64,000 nucleotides of DNA from Nematostella vectensis. Lineage: Eukaryota > Cnidaria > Anthozoa > Actiniaria > Edwardsiidae. The stretch covers positions 3,534,001-3,598,000 of the forward strand of contig NC_064038.1 of the NCBI RefSeq assembly GCF_932526225.1. Direction: 5' to 3'. The translations under genes and the position numbers were made by a program. A model generated the notes under the pieces. The model ran no database searches. It was not told the DNA's origin and was given only the letters and a program-made list of their open reading frames with translations. Within the stretch, counting starts at the first letter, position 1; every line of letters begins with the position of its first letter. This document shows, one piece after another, positions 24,186 to 36,600 of the stretch.

Positions 24186-24884
24186 ATGAAGGTAATAGGC
24201 GCTGGACTGCCAAAGACGGGCACTAAATCCCTAGCAGCCGCTCTAAGGCATCTTGGCTACACTGTACACGATATAAGAGAACACTGGAAACATCACTGCG
24301 AGGAGTACAATGCTGCTTTTGAAGGCGAAATCCCAGACTTCAAGGAGATGTACAAAAATATCGATGCCACAACAGATGGTCCATCATGCTACTTTCACAA
24401 AGAGATCTTCAAAGCCTTTCCTGACTCCAAGGTAATCTTGACTGTCCGAAAGGATGAAGAAACCAGGCGCAAAAGCTTACAAAAAAACATTGATGTTATT
24501 GAGCCTATCCTCGACAGTCCCGTGACTAAACTATGTCGATATTTAACACCAACAGGCAGAAAATGGGGTCGCCTTCTTTCCCATCAACGCATCATGGATG
24601 AAATAGATTATCAGAAATATAATGATAACGTCATTGCTTCTATACCAGCCAATCAGCTGCTTGTGTTTTATCCCGAGGAGGGGTGGGAGCCACTGTGCGC
24701 GTTCCTGGGCGTTGAAGTGCCTGATATTTCTTACCCGCGAGCTAACGTGGGTTCCGCGGATATATCAAGCATGTTCCGCAATTCCTGGAGCCTTCGACGT
24801 GCGAAGCAGGAACTCGCGGTTTTTATTACCCTACTCGTGGCACTGGTCGCCTTTGCATTTGTGCTAATCGTGCCTCCAATATAG
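24186..24884 (+). CDS. Intronless sulfotransferase-like protein (Sulfotransfer_4 type) with C-terminal membrane anchor
   Basis: A 232-residue ORF. The N-terminus VIGAGLPKTGTKSL matches the PAPS 5'-phosphosulfate-binding loop of the family known from invertebrate and fungal genomes. YFHKEIFKAFPDSKVILTVR fits the strand and loop leading to the 3'-phosphate-binding Arg. A hydrophobic segment at about residues 207-230 near the C-terminus is probably a membrane anchor. The start at 24,186 is chosen because the binding loop begins three codons after it; an in-frame upstream ATG at 24,102 is less likely. A single-exon gene may be a retrocopy or the family's normal structure. The acceptor substrate is unknown. 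Confidence 0.82.
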   Translation: MKVIGAGLPKTGTKSLAAALRHLGYTVHDIREHWKHHCEEYNAAFEGEIPDFKEMYKNIDATTDGPSCYFHKEIFKAFPDSKVILTVRKDEETRRKSLQKNIDVIEPILDSPVTKLCRYLTPTGRKWGRLLSHQRIMDEIDYQKYNDNVIASIPANQLLVFYPEEGWEPLCAFLGVEVPDISYPRANVGSADISSMFRNSWSLRRAKQELAVFITLLVALVAFAFVLIVPPI

Positions 24885-25147
24885 ACTTTAATGCCGCATT
24901 GTCACTTCCTGTTTTCTTCCGGAGGTCCGACGGAAACCTCAACCGACAAGAGACAAAATATTTTTTTAAAATCCGTGCTTTTAAACAGGCCATCCGCTCT
25001 AAATCAACAGTCACATCTTAGAAAAATCTTCCAATAGACACAATGCCTTTACAATCTTGAAATATTTTTCACGTTTTCCGTTAAAAATCATCGGAGATTG
25101 TTACGTAATCGAACGAATTTTCAAGTTTCTGCCATTCTCCCTTTTAT

Positions 25148-25350
25148 GCCTGGTGCACACTAGTGACATATCGACATAGGCGCGCGCACTCTTATGCTTG
25201 TATGTTCAAGTGTGAAATGTTCGACATAAAGCCCGACATAAAGACATGGACATAACGATATAAGAGAAAACCAAGTTTGTCTTTCTTTTAATTCCATGTT
25301 GGACATGGTTGACACATCTATGTCGTTACGTGACTAGTGTGCACCAAGCC
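25148..25350. mobile_element. Foldback MITE of about 203 bp
   Basis: GCCTGGTGCACACTAGTGAC at the left is inverted as GTGACTAGTGTGCACCAAGC at the right. The interior repeats GACATAAAG/GACATGGAC. No coding potential. Confidence 0.75.
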
Positions 25351-25705
25351 TTATAGACAAAAAATCATATCCTACTCTCTTTTGTTATATACAATTTGTA
25401 TATTTTGTTATTCACGAAGCCTTTTTCCCCTTCTAAAATAATGAACGTTTCCTAAATAGGAGTGAACATAACATATTATTTAAGGCTATTGCCTATAAAT
25501 TGCTTCGTGGTAACTAAAACAGAAATAAGCAGTAGTCCTTTCACCTTCTCATTCCAGAATAGCTTGAAATTAGGAAGGGTAGAAATCCGCTGTTGGTGTT
25601 TCAGCACCTAACAAAAAAAAAAAGAAGAATACTTGAGATTTTCCGTAATAAAATCCTACGGATGTGGCAAGGCCTCAATAAATTTATTCATATCAAAGCT
25701 TACAT

Positions 25706-25815
25706 TCAAGTAAGTGAGTGAGTGAGTGAGTTAGTGGGTGGGTTGGTGGATGGGTGGGTGGGTTTGTGGGTGGGTGGGTTGGTTGTTGGGTGGGTTTGTG
25801 GGTGGGTAGGCGAAT
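25706..25815. repeat. G-rich GTGA/GGGT microsatellite
   Basis: Runs of GTGA followed by many GGGTGGGTTGGTGG-type blocks. Multiple G-triplets in close spacing could form a G-quadruplex on the plus strand. Confidence 0.75.
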
Positions 25816-25954
25816 GTGTAAAGTTAAGAGTTGTAAGCTTTATTTTGACACGGACAATTCATCAGCTACATATATTAAAAAACCCACGGAGGTGTCATAG
25901 CCTCAATGCATTTATTCACCTGGTGAAAACTTAATTTCATAACAAAAGTCAAGG

Positions 25955-26155
25955 CCTTTATTCACGTGACCAAAGGCTTTGTCCACCTGATCAAAGGCTT
26001 GATCCACGTAAACAAAGCCTTCATTCACGTGATCAAAGCCTCCATTCACGTGATCAAAGCCTCCATTCACGTGATCAAAGCCTCCATTCACGTGATCAAG
26101 GAATACATTCACGTGATCAAGGAATACATTCACGTGATCAAAGCATACCTTCATT
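25955..26155. repeat. Minisatellite, 21-bp unit with CACGTG core
   Basis: Unit reads TTCACGTGATCAAAGCCTCCA, with about nine copies. Each copy carries the palindromic E-box CACGTG and a GATC. Confidence 0.85.
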
Positions 26156-26659
26156 TGTTCAACATCAACACGTGCGAAGATCACGCGCTGATCGATACCG
26201 TACTGAGCATTCAGGGACTCGTAGCGATCTGCTATAGACCTACAATCTGCACACCTGAGAGAAGTACGGGATAACGATATTAGAATAATGCATGGTTCTA
26301 AATTAAATGCTGTCATAGCTGCAGAAGGAGCCTATAAACACCGCCGAAGCAGCAGCAGCTTCAAGCGCTCTACAAATCTATAATCACAGTACTTCAGTGA
26401 GAGGCGGCTTTTATTATATTTAGTGCAGGTTACAGCAACTAGGGTGATGCGCATGCGCAATTCACTGCGTGTTTACATGATACGGGCGGATATGGAATGT
26501 TCTGACACAAACTCTATTTCGAGACTAGAAAATCTTCTTTGATCAGAATTTCCCACAAAAGGGAAATGTTGGTTTGCAGTTCAGCCCGAATAAGTGAGTC
26601 CAAGATTCCTGATAACCTCATTTACAACGTGATGCTGCTGACTCGCGAGAAATATTCAT

Positions 26660-27420
26660 TTCGTAGCGTCACCTTCTAACCAACTAGCGTCACGTGCTTA
26701 CCAACTAGTGTCACGTTCTAACCAACTAGCGTCACGTGCTTACCAACTAGTGTCACGTGCTTACCAACTAGCGTCACGTTCTAAGCAACTAGCGTCACGT
26801 GCTTACCAACTAGCGTCACGTGCTTACCAACTAGCGTCACGTTCTAACCAACTAGCGTCACGTGCTTGCCAACTAGTGTCACGTTCTAACCAGCTAGCGT
26901 CACGTGCTAACCAACTAGCGTCACGTGCTTACCAACTAGCGTCACGTTCTAAGCAACTAGCGTCACGTGCTTACCAACTAGCGTCACGTGCTTACCAACT
27001 ACCGTAACGTGCTTACCCACTAGTGTCACGTTCTAACCAACTAACGTCACGTGCTTACCAACTAGTGTCACGTTCTAACCAACTAGCGTAACGTGCTTAC
27101 CTACTAGTGTCACGTTCTAACCAACTAACGTCACGTGCTTACCAACTAGTGTCACGTTCTAACCAACTAGCGTCACGTGCTACCTGCGTCAAGTGCTTAC
27201 CAACTAGCGTCACGTGCTTACCAACTAGCGTCACGTGCTAACCAACTAGCGTCACGTGCTTACCAAGTAGCGTCACGTGCTAACGAACTAGCGTCACGTG
27301 CTACTTGCGTCACGTGCTTACCAACTAGCGTCACGTGCTTATTAACTAGCGTCACGTGCTAACCAAATAGCGTCACGTGCTTACCAAGTAGCGTCACGTG
27401 CTTACCAGCTAGCGTAGAAC
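26660..27420. repeat. Minisatellite, 21-bp unit, about 35 copies
   Basis: Units alternate between GTCACGTGCTTACCAACTAGC and GTCACGTTCTAACCAACTAGC. It lies just beyond the 3' end of the PUB-UBA-UBX gene. Confidence 0.9.
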
Positions 27421-27641
27421 TCTACCACAACCAATCTATCCGTCGCTTCAGCAGAAAGTCGCTGCCAGTCCTCGATGCTTTGGATGCTCTTCACCATACA
27501 AACTACAACAACAACAGCAAATTCAAACTTTTATCCTATAGCCCGTGGTGCTATGTGTGTGGTATATCAAATCAAATCCTTAGACTCAAACAGAGACGCA
27601 TTTTCTCTATCGACTGTTATGTTGAATGAGTGCTTGATTGA

Positions 27642-30600
27642 CTAATTGGTTGGTTGACTGATTGAGTGACCTTGCCCATGGCCCTCAGTGACCACGCCCA
27701 ACTGATCCTTTCTCTGAACCAGCAGCGCCGCACGTGATGTCAAACCTGAGAAATGATGGGAAATGTCAGACAACAAGACCCTGCGCGCAGGGTTGACTGG
27801 GATACCTGATGGGTTACCTGTGTATATGTATGACAATATTTTTGGCCATAATAATACCGCCTGGATATACTAAAAACATTTGTAAAATCTTGAGTTATAT
27901 TATAAATGCCATATCAAAACACTGATTGGGGCAAAAATGGTAAGAAGCACCAACTCTCTAGGTTTGATTGGGGGGGGGGGGACTCACCATGAAAGTGGAC
28001 ATGACTGATTGTCCTATCTTTTACAGTGTAAATTTCTACCAAATGCTATCATACAGCAGTGTAGAGAGCATACACTAGCATACACATAAACTACATAGAA
28101 AGAGATATAACCCACAGCAGAGCACTGTCATAGAAAATGTGTTTGAAAATTGTTATAAGTGATAGCACATTTGGGGGGGGGGTCAAAACAGTTTTTGGGA
28201 TAAAGCAATTTTCAAACAAATAATCTGGAAAGTCAAAAGATATATTTAGTCCACCAAGTTGTTTTCCAACAGCTACTCTTGTGAGACAATGAGCTGGCCC
28301 TATATTTCTGGTGCTGTTTGAATTACTCCTTCAGGGAAGACTACGCCTATCTGGTTAACTTCTAGAATACCATGGATGTAACAAGGGGGGCTATGGCCAA
28401 ACATTCCTTGGGTGTATTTGCTTTGAAATTTAAAAAAAATATAGAAACAGATGTGAAGACAGATATATAGACACGAATGGGAGCTGCATCTTCCTTTCTG
28501 GGAACTCCGGTCTCTGGTTATTCCTGAGTGTATAAAGCTAAAGCACCTCAAATTTTGGCCTTGAAGAAAGCTCCCGAACACTTGTTTCTTTCTCTATGGC
28601 CCTACGGGTCAGGTCTTCGACTAATTGTATCATGAATCGACGAAGGAAATACGCGGTAAAAATTCAAATTGACATGAATTTCCACAATAGAATTATAGAT
28701 AGAAAAGCTTTGATTGCATTTGCAATAATATAATTGCCAAAGTTGCCTTTTTTACCTGTACAAATATAAGCTAATGCTCAAATCCAACATGGCACGTCTC
28801 CTGTCTTGCAGTGAACAAGCGAAGTATTGACTATGGTGCAAAGGCTCTTGGGGTATTGCGAAACATTGCAGATTTCCCGGGACCACGGAAAAAAAAAACA
28901 GTTGCAATTTATAACTGGGCTACCACAGGTATCCCAGTAAATAAGTTGAAAGCGTGATAGAAAGACTACTCTTACAGTACATTCCATGTACAAGCACGCA
29001 ATTGATAGCTGCTCGGTGATTACCTGTAGCTTGTAGAGTCATTTCCATATCACTCAGTTCCATCTGTGGGTATGACGTCATCACAACAAATTCCCCATTG
29101 CGCATGTCTGTGGCCCTGCACACGTGACTGGAAAATAAAATAAATTAATAAATACTAATAGATATGAATACACGCGAGGTCATCTCGCCTGGTATGCAAA
29201 CATCAAATTGCAAGACCTACAGTAGCTTGTTATGTATTTCCCCAAATATGCTTGGGCTGCCTAAATGAGGAGAGACTTAACTGCTTTTCACGTTCACTAC
29301 GAGAGTGTTAGCTTGGGTGGTTAGCGAAAAGTAAAGAAGAGTGTACTAGAAAAGGCTACTATTTTTCAACCAAGACATCCAGATCTGCTCCTCTACTGAT
29401 TCGTAGATATTGATCACGAGCAAGCTTCCTTTGATCACGTGGAGGTTTGTTTGATCACGTGGAAGTTTGTCTGATAACGTGGAGGTTTGTTTGATCACGT
29501 GGAGGTTTGTTTGATCACGTGGAGGTTTGTTTGATCACGTGGAGGTTTGTTTGATCACGCGCAAGCTTCCTTTGATCACGTGGAAGTTTGTCTGATCACG
29601 TGGAGGTTTGTTTGATCACGCGCAAGCTTCCTTTGATCACGTGGAGGTTTGTCTGATCACGCGCAAGCTTCCTTTGATCACGTGGAAGTTTGTCTGATCA
29701 CGTGGAGGTTTGTTTGATCACGCGCAAGCTTCCTTTGATCACGTGGAGGTTTGTCTGATCACGCGCAAGCTTCCTTTGATCACGTGGAGGTTTGTTTGAT
29801 CACGCCCAAGCTTCCTTTATCACATGGAAGTTTGTCTGATCACGTGGTGGTTTGTCTGATCACGTGGAGGTTTGTTTGATCACGCGCAAGCTTCCTTTGA
29901 TCACGTGGAGGTTTGTTTGATCACGTGCAAGCTTCCTTTGATCACGTGGAGGTTTGTTTTATTTCATTATATTAGCTTTGCCACAATGCACTTCACATAT
30001 ACAGAATGATGAAGACGTGAAGGCTCGCGTTGGTCACTTGGGGATTTGCTACGGTCACGTGACATGTTTCAAGATCACGTGAATGCTTTTTACGATTGCT
30101 TTGCTAGAAACAAAACTTGCTTGCCTCATATGAGTGTAAAAATAATTAGTTCTTTATGTCAAGGGGTTACGTTATTGGGGCTCACCGATATATTTCTTGA
30201 ATGGTGGAGTCGAATGATAATTTCAAACCTGTTGACTAGAGGAAAAAACTCGTGCTAAAAACAAACATCGTAATGTCCTTAAATGAACGTTGATATAAAA
30301 CCTTAATACATATTAAGGTTATAACAAGAAAAACTACAGACAAGCTTTAGAAAAACTAGGAGGTATGCGTAGGAGTGGCGTAGACAAGCTATAAATCAGC
30401 TAACGCTCGAAACGTCAGTGGAACTACTCTGTTTCGTCAGTGGAACTACTCTGTTTCGTCAGTGGAACTACTCTGTTTCGTCAGTGGAACTACTCTGTTT
30501 CGTAAGTGGGACTACTCTGTTTCGTCAGTGGAACTACTCTGTTTCGTCAGTGGAACTACTCTGTTTCGTCAGTGAAACTACACTGTTTCGTCAGTGGAAC

Positions 30601-33600
30601 TACTGTTTCGTCAGTGGAACTACTCTGTTTCGTCAGTGGAACTACTCTGTTTCAATGAGGCACACAACATACTTTTTGCATACATATCAAGGACACCCTC
30701 GCGACTGAAACATGTATCTTTTTGCATACATATCAAGGACACCCTCGCGACTGAAACATGTATCTTTTTGCATACATATCAAGGGCACCCTCACGACTGA
30801 AACATGTATCTTTTTGCATACATATCAAGGACACCCTCGCGACTGAAACATGTATCTTTTTGCATACATATCAAGGGCACCCTCACGACTGAAACATGTA
30901 TCTTTTGCATACATATCAAGGACACCCTCGCGACCAAACATGTATCTTTTGCATACATATCAAGGGCACCCTCGCGACTGAAACATGTATCTTTTTGCAT
31001 ACATATCAAGGACACCCTCGCGACTGAAACATGTATCTTTTTGCATACATATCAAGGACACCCTCGCGACCAAACATGTATCTTTTGCATACATATCAAG
31101 GGCACCCTCGCGACTGAAACATGTATCTTTTTGCATACATATCAAGGACACCCTCACGACTGAAACATGTATCTTTTTGCATACATATCAAGGACACCCT
31201 CGCGACTGAAACATGTATCTTTTTGTATACATATCAAGGACACCCTCGCGACTGAAACATGTATCTTTTTGCATACAAATCAAGGACACCCTCACGACTG
31301 AAACATGTATCTTTTTGTATACATATCAAGGACACCCTCGCGACTGAAACATGTATCTTTTTGTATACATATCAAGGACACCCTCGCGACTGAAACATGT
31401 ATCTTTTTGCATACATATCAAGGACACCCTCACGACTGAAACATGTATCTTTTGCATACATATCAAGGGCACCCTCGCGACTGAAACATGTATCTTTTTG
31501 CATACATATCAAGGACACCCTCACGACTGAAACATGTATCTTTTTGCATACATATCAAGGACACCCTCGCAACTGAAACATGTATCTTTTTGCATACATA
31601 TCAAGGGCACCCTCGCGACTGAAACATGTATCATTTTGTATACATATCAAGGACACCCTCACGACTGAAACATGTATCTTTTTGCATACATATCAAGGAC
31701 ACCCTCGCGACTGAAACATGTATCTTTTTGCATACATATCAAGGACACCCTCGCGACTGAAACATGTATCTTTTTGCATACATATCAAGGACACCCTCGC
31801 GACTGAAACATGTATCTTTTTGCATACAAATCAAGGACACCCTCACGACTGAAACATGTATCTTTTGCATACATATCAAGGACACCCTCGCGACTGAAAC
31901 ATGTATCTTTTGCATACATATCAAGGACACCCTCGCGACTGAAACATGTATCACTTTGTATACATATCAAGGACACCCTCGAGACTGAAACATGTATCTT
32001 TTTGCATACCTATCAAGGACACCCTCACGACTGAAACATGTATCTTTTTGCATACATATCAAGGACACCCTCGCGACTGAAACATGTATCTTTTTGCATA
32101 CATATCAAGGGCACCCTCACGACTGAAACATGTATCTTTTGCATACATATCAAGGACACCCTCACGACTGAAACATGTATCTTTTTGCATACATATCAAG
32201 GACACCCTCGCGACTGAAACATGTATCTTTTTGCATACATATCAAGCAAACCCTCGCGACTGAAACGTATCTTTTTGCATACATATCAAGGACACCCTCG
32301 CGACTGAAACATGTATCTTTTTGCATACATATCAAGGACACCCTCGCGACTGAAACATGTATCTTTTTGCATACATATCAAGGACACCCTCGCAACTGAA
32401 ACATGTATCTTTTTGCATACATATCAAGGACACCCTCACGACTGAAACATGTATCTTTTTGCATACATATCAAGGACACCCTCGCGACTGAAACATGTAT
32501 CTTTTTGCATACATATCAAGGACACCCTCGCGACTGAAACATGTATCATTTTGTATACATATCAAGGACACCCTCACGACTGAAACATGTATCTTTTGCA
32601 TACATATCAAGGACACCCTCGCGACTGAAACATGTATCTTTTTGCATACATATCAAGGACACCCTCACGACTGAAACATGTATCTTTTTGCATACATATC
32701 AAGGACACCCTCGCGACTGAAACATGTATCTTTTTGCATACATATCAAGGACACCCTCGCGACTGAAACATGTATCTTTTTGCATACATATCAAGGACAC
32801 CCTCGCGACTGAAACATGTATCATTTTGTATACATATCAAGGACACCCTCGCGACTGAAACATGTATCTTTTTGCATACATATCAAGGACACCCTCGCGA
32901 CTGAAACATGTATCATTTTGTATACATATCAAGGACACCCTCACGACTGAAACATGTATCTTTTTGCATACATATCAAGGGCACGCTCTGAACACCCCTC
33001 ACTTACTGTTTTTTTTTAATGAGGGGGGCGTAAGGGTTTGCGGTGATGGGTTTTGCCTTAAATCTGGCGCGGTTTTTCGGTTTTTCGTATTTTATTCCGT
33101 GGTATTGCGGTTTCTCTAGACCGCGCGGTTCACGGTTATTGACTTATTTTGACGGTTTAGCGGTTTTGGCGTTTTTCTGTGCGGTTTTCGCTTCCCCTTA
33201 CGCCCCCCACCTCAACAAGCGGGTTAAGACTAACATAAAACATTGTTTTCTTCTGAGGAACTTTGAAAATTGTCCTTAACAATGAGGTCTGCTTAGTATG
33301 CTGGATTCAAAGTTATTTGTAACCGAAACATGTGAGCCAGGTTTATTGTACTTTACGATTTTCTGCGTTCAAAGTTTGTGCCGAAATATTTACCCAAACT
33401 TCCACCTTTCCTTTCCCGCCCAGCCCTGACACAGACACCCCGGGGCACTCACAGTACCTGTCCAGAAGGTAACCGCAGGCGCAACTCAACACCATCTTCT
33501 ACGCCTGGCTCATCTGGTGTACATTGCTGGACAGTATTTCTTGTTTCCCCGGGCTCAGCTGTGCTATGCTCTTCAGTCGACTGTATTGGTGTTTTCAGGA

Positions 33601-36600
33601 GTTTCGCCTGCCGGTAAAAAGGATTAGACGAAACCCTAGTGCTTTACGGGTTTGTTTTCACTACTCCTGCACTTCGCGCTAGATTTAATTGAGTTTTAGA
33701 ACATAGATCGCACAAAACTGCCACATTAACAAGCCTTATAATAAAGCAATGGTTTAGGATGGATTGAATTTGAGAATGATTTATTGTGTAGTTTTGAATT
33801 GTTATAGCGCCAAGCTTACAACCGTGGCCGCCTTTGCAGTTTTAGAAAGTTAGCACAGTATGTGACGCTTTCCAGAAAATGGGGGTCTTATGGAAAGCCT
33901 GAAAACGAGGCCGTTTTTACACTATGCATGTTTTCAGGTGAAGCTTGGGGAAAAAGGGCTTGAAATTGTCACTGTAAATATGGGTGTAACTTGGTCAGTA
34001 AGAAGCTGCAAATTAATTTTTTTTTAGATGTCTGGGGAAAAAAACCTGCTATAGAATCCCGCCAAAAGAATCGTTTTTGCGCTGAAAGTCCACAGGTATC
34101 CCATCGCCTGGCCATTGTATCACGGCCTTGGAGTACTCCGTTACTCACCCGGTCTTTGTCTACTTGAAGTTCTTTCAACAGGTTCTGCTTGTGTTGCTGT
34201 TTAGCCAATTTTTCGATCCTAAAGAAGACACCATTTGCATTTTTAGCTCTCCCTTGTTGGGGAGGGGGTAGGGGGCGTCATCCCTTGGAAGCAAATCTCC
34301 TTTGTGAAGTACCGCCTCTACTGGTGGTAGGGGTCTAACAGAAGTTGCCGCTTTTCCTAAGCTTCTATCTTAAAAATTACCCTAAAAATACCAGTGAGAC
34401 TTATTAATTATCTTCAAAGTCATTTATTTGCACTTCAAATACATCATATTTTTATGGTTTGCTAGGTAATTCAGAAAAAGCTATGTGAAATGGTCATAGC
34501 TTATAATTCTCAATCTTGCAAATACAAATTTTTCCTTGTAAAGCTTTTGTTCGGGCAACCCCTAAAAAATACTGGAAAAAACAATTTCAACCCCTAAAAG
34601 ACGGTCACCCCTACCATTCGAATATGGAGCCATTTTCTCACCTTGCCGCCTCAATAGCCTCAAGGCGGAGTTTTTCTTGGAACTTGTGTCTTTCATCAGC
34701 TGTTTTCTGATATCTTGAGACAGGTGCTGGCTGAAATAACATTTTACAGTTTAACTTTAACAATACTTTACAATATTTATACTATACACACCATAACACC
34801 TTAACAAAATAATCCATTTTACATAGCTCTGTATAAGATTTTTAACCCATTTAATTATATAGTAGATTTGATCAAAACTTTAAGGAAACTTGAAATCCTC
34901 CTCTCTCTTTCAAGTTCCAAATAGTCAAGCTTAGGTACCACTGTCCCAAGATAAAATGGTTCTAAGCTTCCAACAATGTATTATGGTCATCTCTTAGTCT
35001 AGCTACACATTAGTGAGAGCCTGTCTCTTACAACAAAGTTTTGTTTGTAAGTTGTTTGAAAATTACACAGCTTTGGAGATCATCAAGTCAAAAAAGGCAC
35101 TGAGGCCATGCAAATTTTTAGAGTATCATTCCAAAGTGAGTATACAGATGGGATTTCCAAGTAAGCACAAAGTGCATTATGCACGTATTGATGTTTGCAA
35201 AGTTTCAATGTACAAGACTGAAAAAGTGTTATTTATATGGTCATCTGCTATAGAGAGTTTACAAGTAATTGAGGAAATTGGAATCAGGTTTTGAAAAATG
35301 TATATTGTGAAGAGGGTGTCCGCTTAAAGGAGGTCTGTTTTATGGAGATTACACTGAATCATAATAAACAGGGCTTCGTCACTCTTGCAATAAGTAAGAG
35401 AGAGTGAGGTTGACAATTGATCTTCGCTTGTCTGCGGCAACAAATCTTGCTTTTAAACTTGCACATCAAACAGACCGCTCGAAAAAGAATCCTCTATATC
35501 TTGGATTTATTTTACTATAAAGAACACAGCAAACGGTAAAGCAGTCGATTAGTTTGAGCCATACGCAAGCCGAGAGAGCAAGGCGACAATTGATTTTTGC
35601 TTGCCTTTGCAAAACAATGTCAGCGGCAACTGAACTTTGGAGTGTTTTCTCTTGCTTTTCAACTCACACATCAATTAGACCCCTCGAAAAAGAATCCACT
35701 ATATCTAAGCTTTTACTTGCTATGAAGAACATCGCAATCAGTAAAGCAGTTGATTAGTTTTGTCATATGCAAGCCGAGAGAGCGAGGTGACAATTGATCT
35801 TCGCTTGGCTTGCAAAACAAAAACTGTTTACTGTGTTATGTTGGCGGCAACTAAACTATGAGCGTTTCTCTTGCTTTTCAACTCGCACAAGAGCCAACAT
35901 TCCTGCATAACAAAGGAAAACAGCATGCACCAATCGTGTAGTACACTCAGCTTTTTACACGCAAAATCTGCACATGTACTACACTCAAACTACATGCAAA
36001 AAACATGTGGGACGCTGTTAAGTTTCTTCCAGGCTGTACTGTACAGTATACTCACCCTCATATCACTGGCCGACACCCCAGTGGCAACTGGTGCAGCTAC
36101 AGCACCTGAGGTATTAGGCGCAATTGCACTTAATCCAGTCTCAATAGCAGAACTATTTGTAGCATTTCCAAGAGCTACGTCAGGGTTCATAGAAATCCTG
36201 AAAAATAACAGGAAAACAAAAGAGGATGATGTGGTCAGTGAATACCAATGATACAAATATTGAATGATTGTTCCACTGCATGTATCACTGGAGAATTCTA
36301 CTTCACTACTCATACAACATATTTTGTTGGTGTATTGGACATGTATACCCCTAAGATCTTGTACGTAAAGATAAAATATTCATCATGCTCTTTCTGAAAA
36401 GGGTTGGCCAATTGTATGTATGGTTTATTTCGGGGTGTGAGAGTTGGAAAGGAAGATAACAGGTACTTCATTTTGTTATTGTTATGACTGTTTGTTTGCT
36501 TGCTATTATTGTTGCTGATATTGTCATTGTCGTCATTGTACTGATTGTTATACCATACCAGTCCATGGCTGGCTGGACACCAGTATTCTTAGTCGCAATC

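Noticed and set aside
26708-27362. ORFs with repeated LASRAYQ peptides
   Set aside because: Translation of the 21-bp minisatellite.
30418-32399. Many short ORFs with HTYQGHP and similar repeats on both strands
   Set aside because: Translation of the 46-bp minisatellite.
30660-32990. CRISPR-like array
   Set aside because: The whole 46-bp unit repeats without unique spacers, and the surroundings are eukaryotic; it is a minisatellite.
35871-36251. Plus-strand 126-codon ORF with hydrophobic stretches
   Set aside because: It overlaps exon 7 of the PUB-UBA-UBX gene, whose minus-strand splice sites and phase are consistent.
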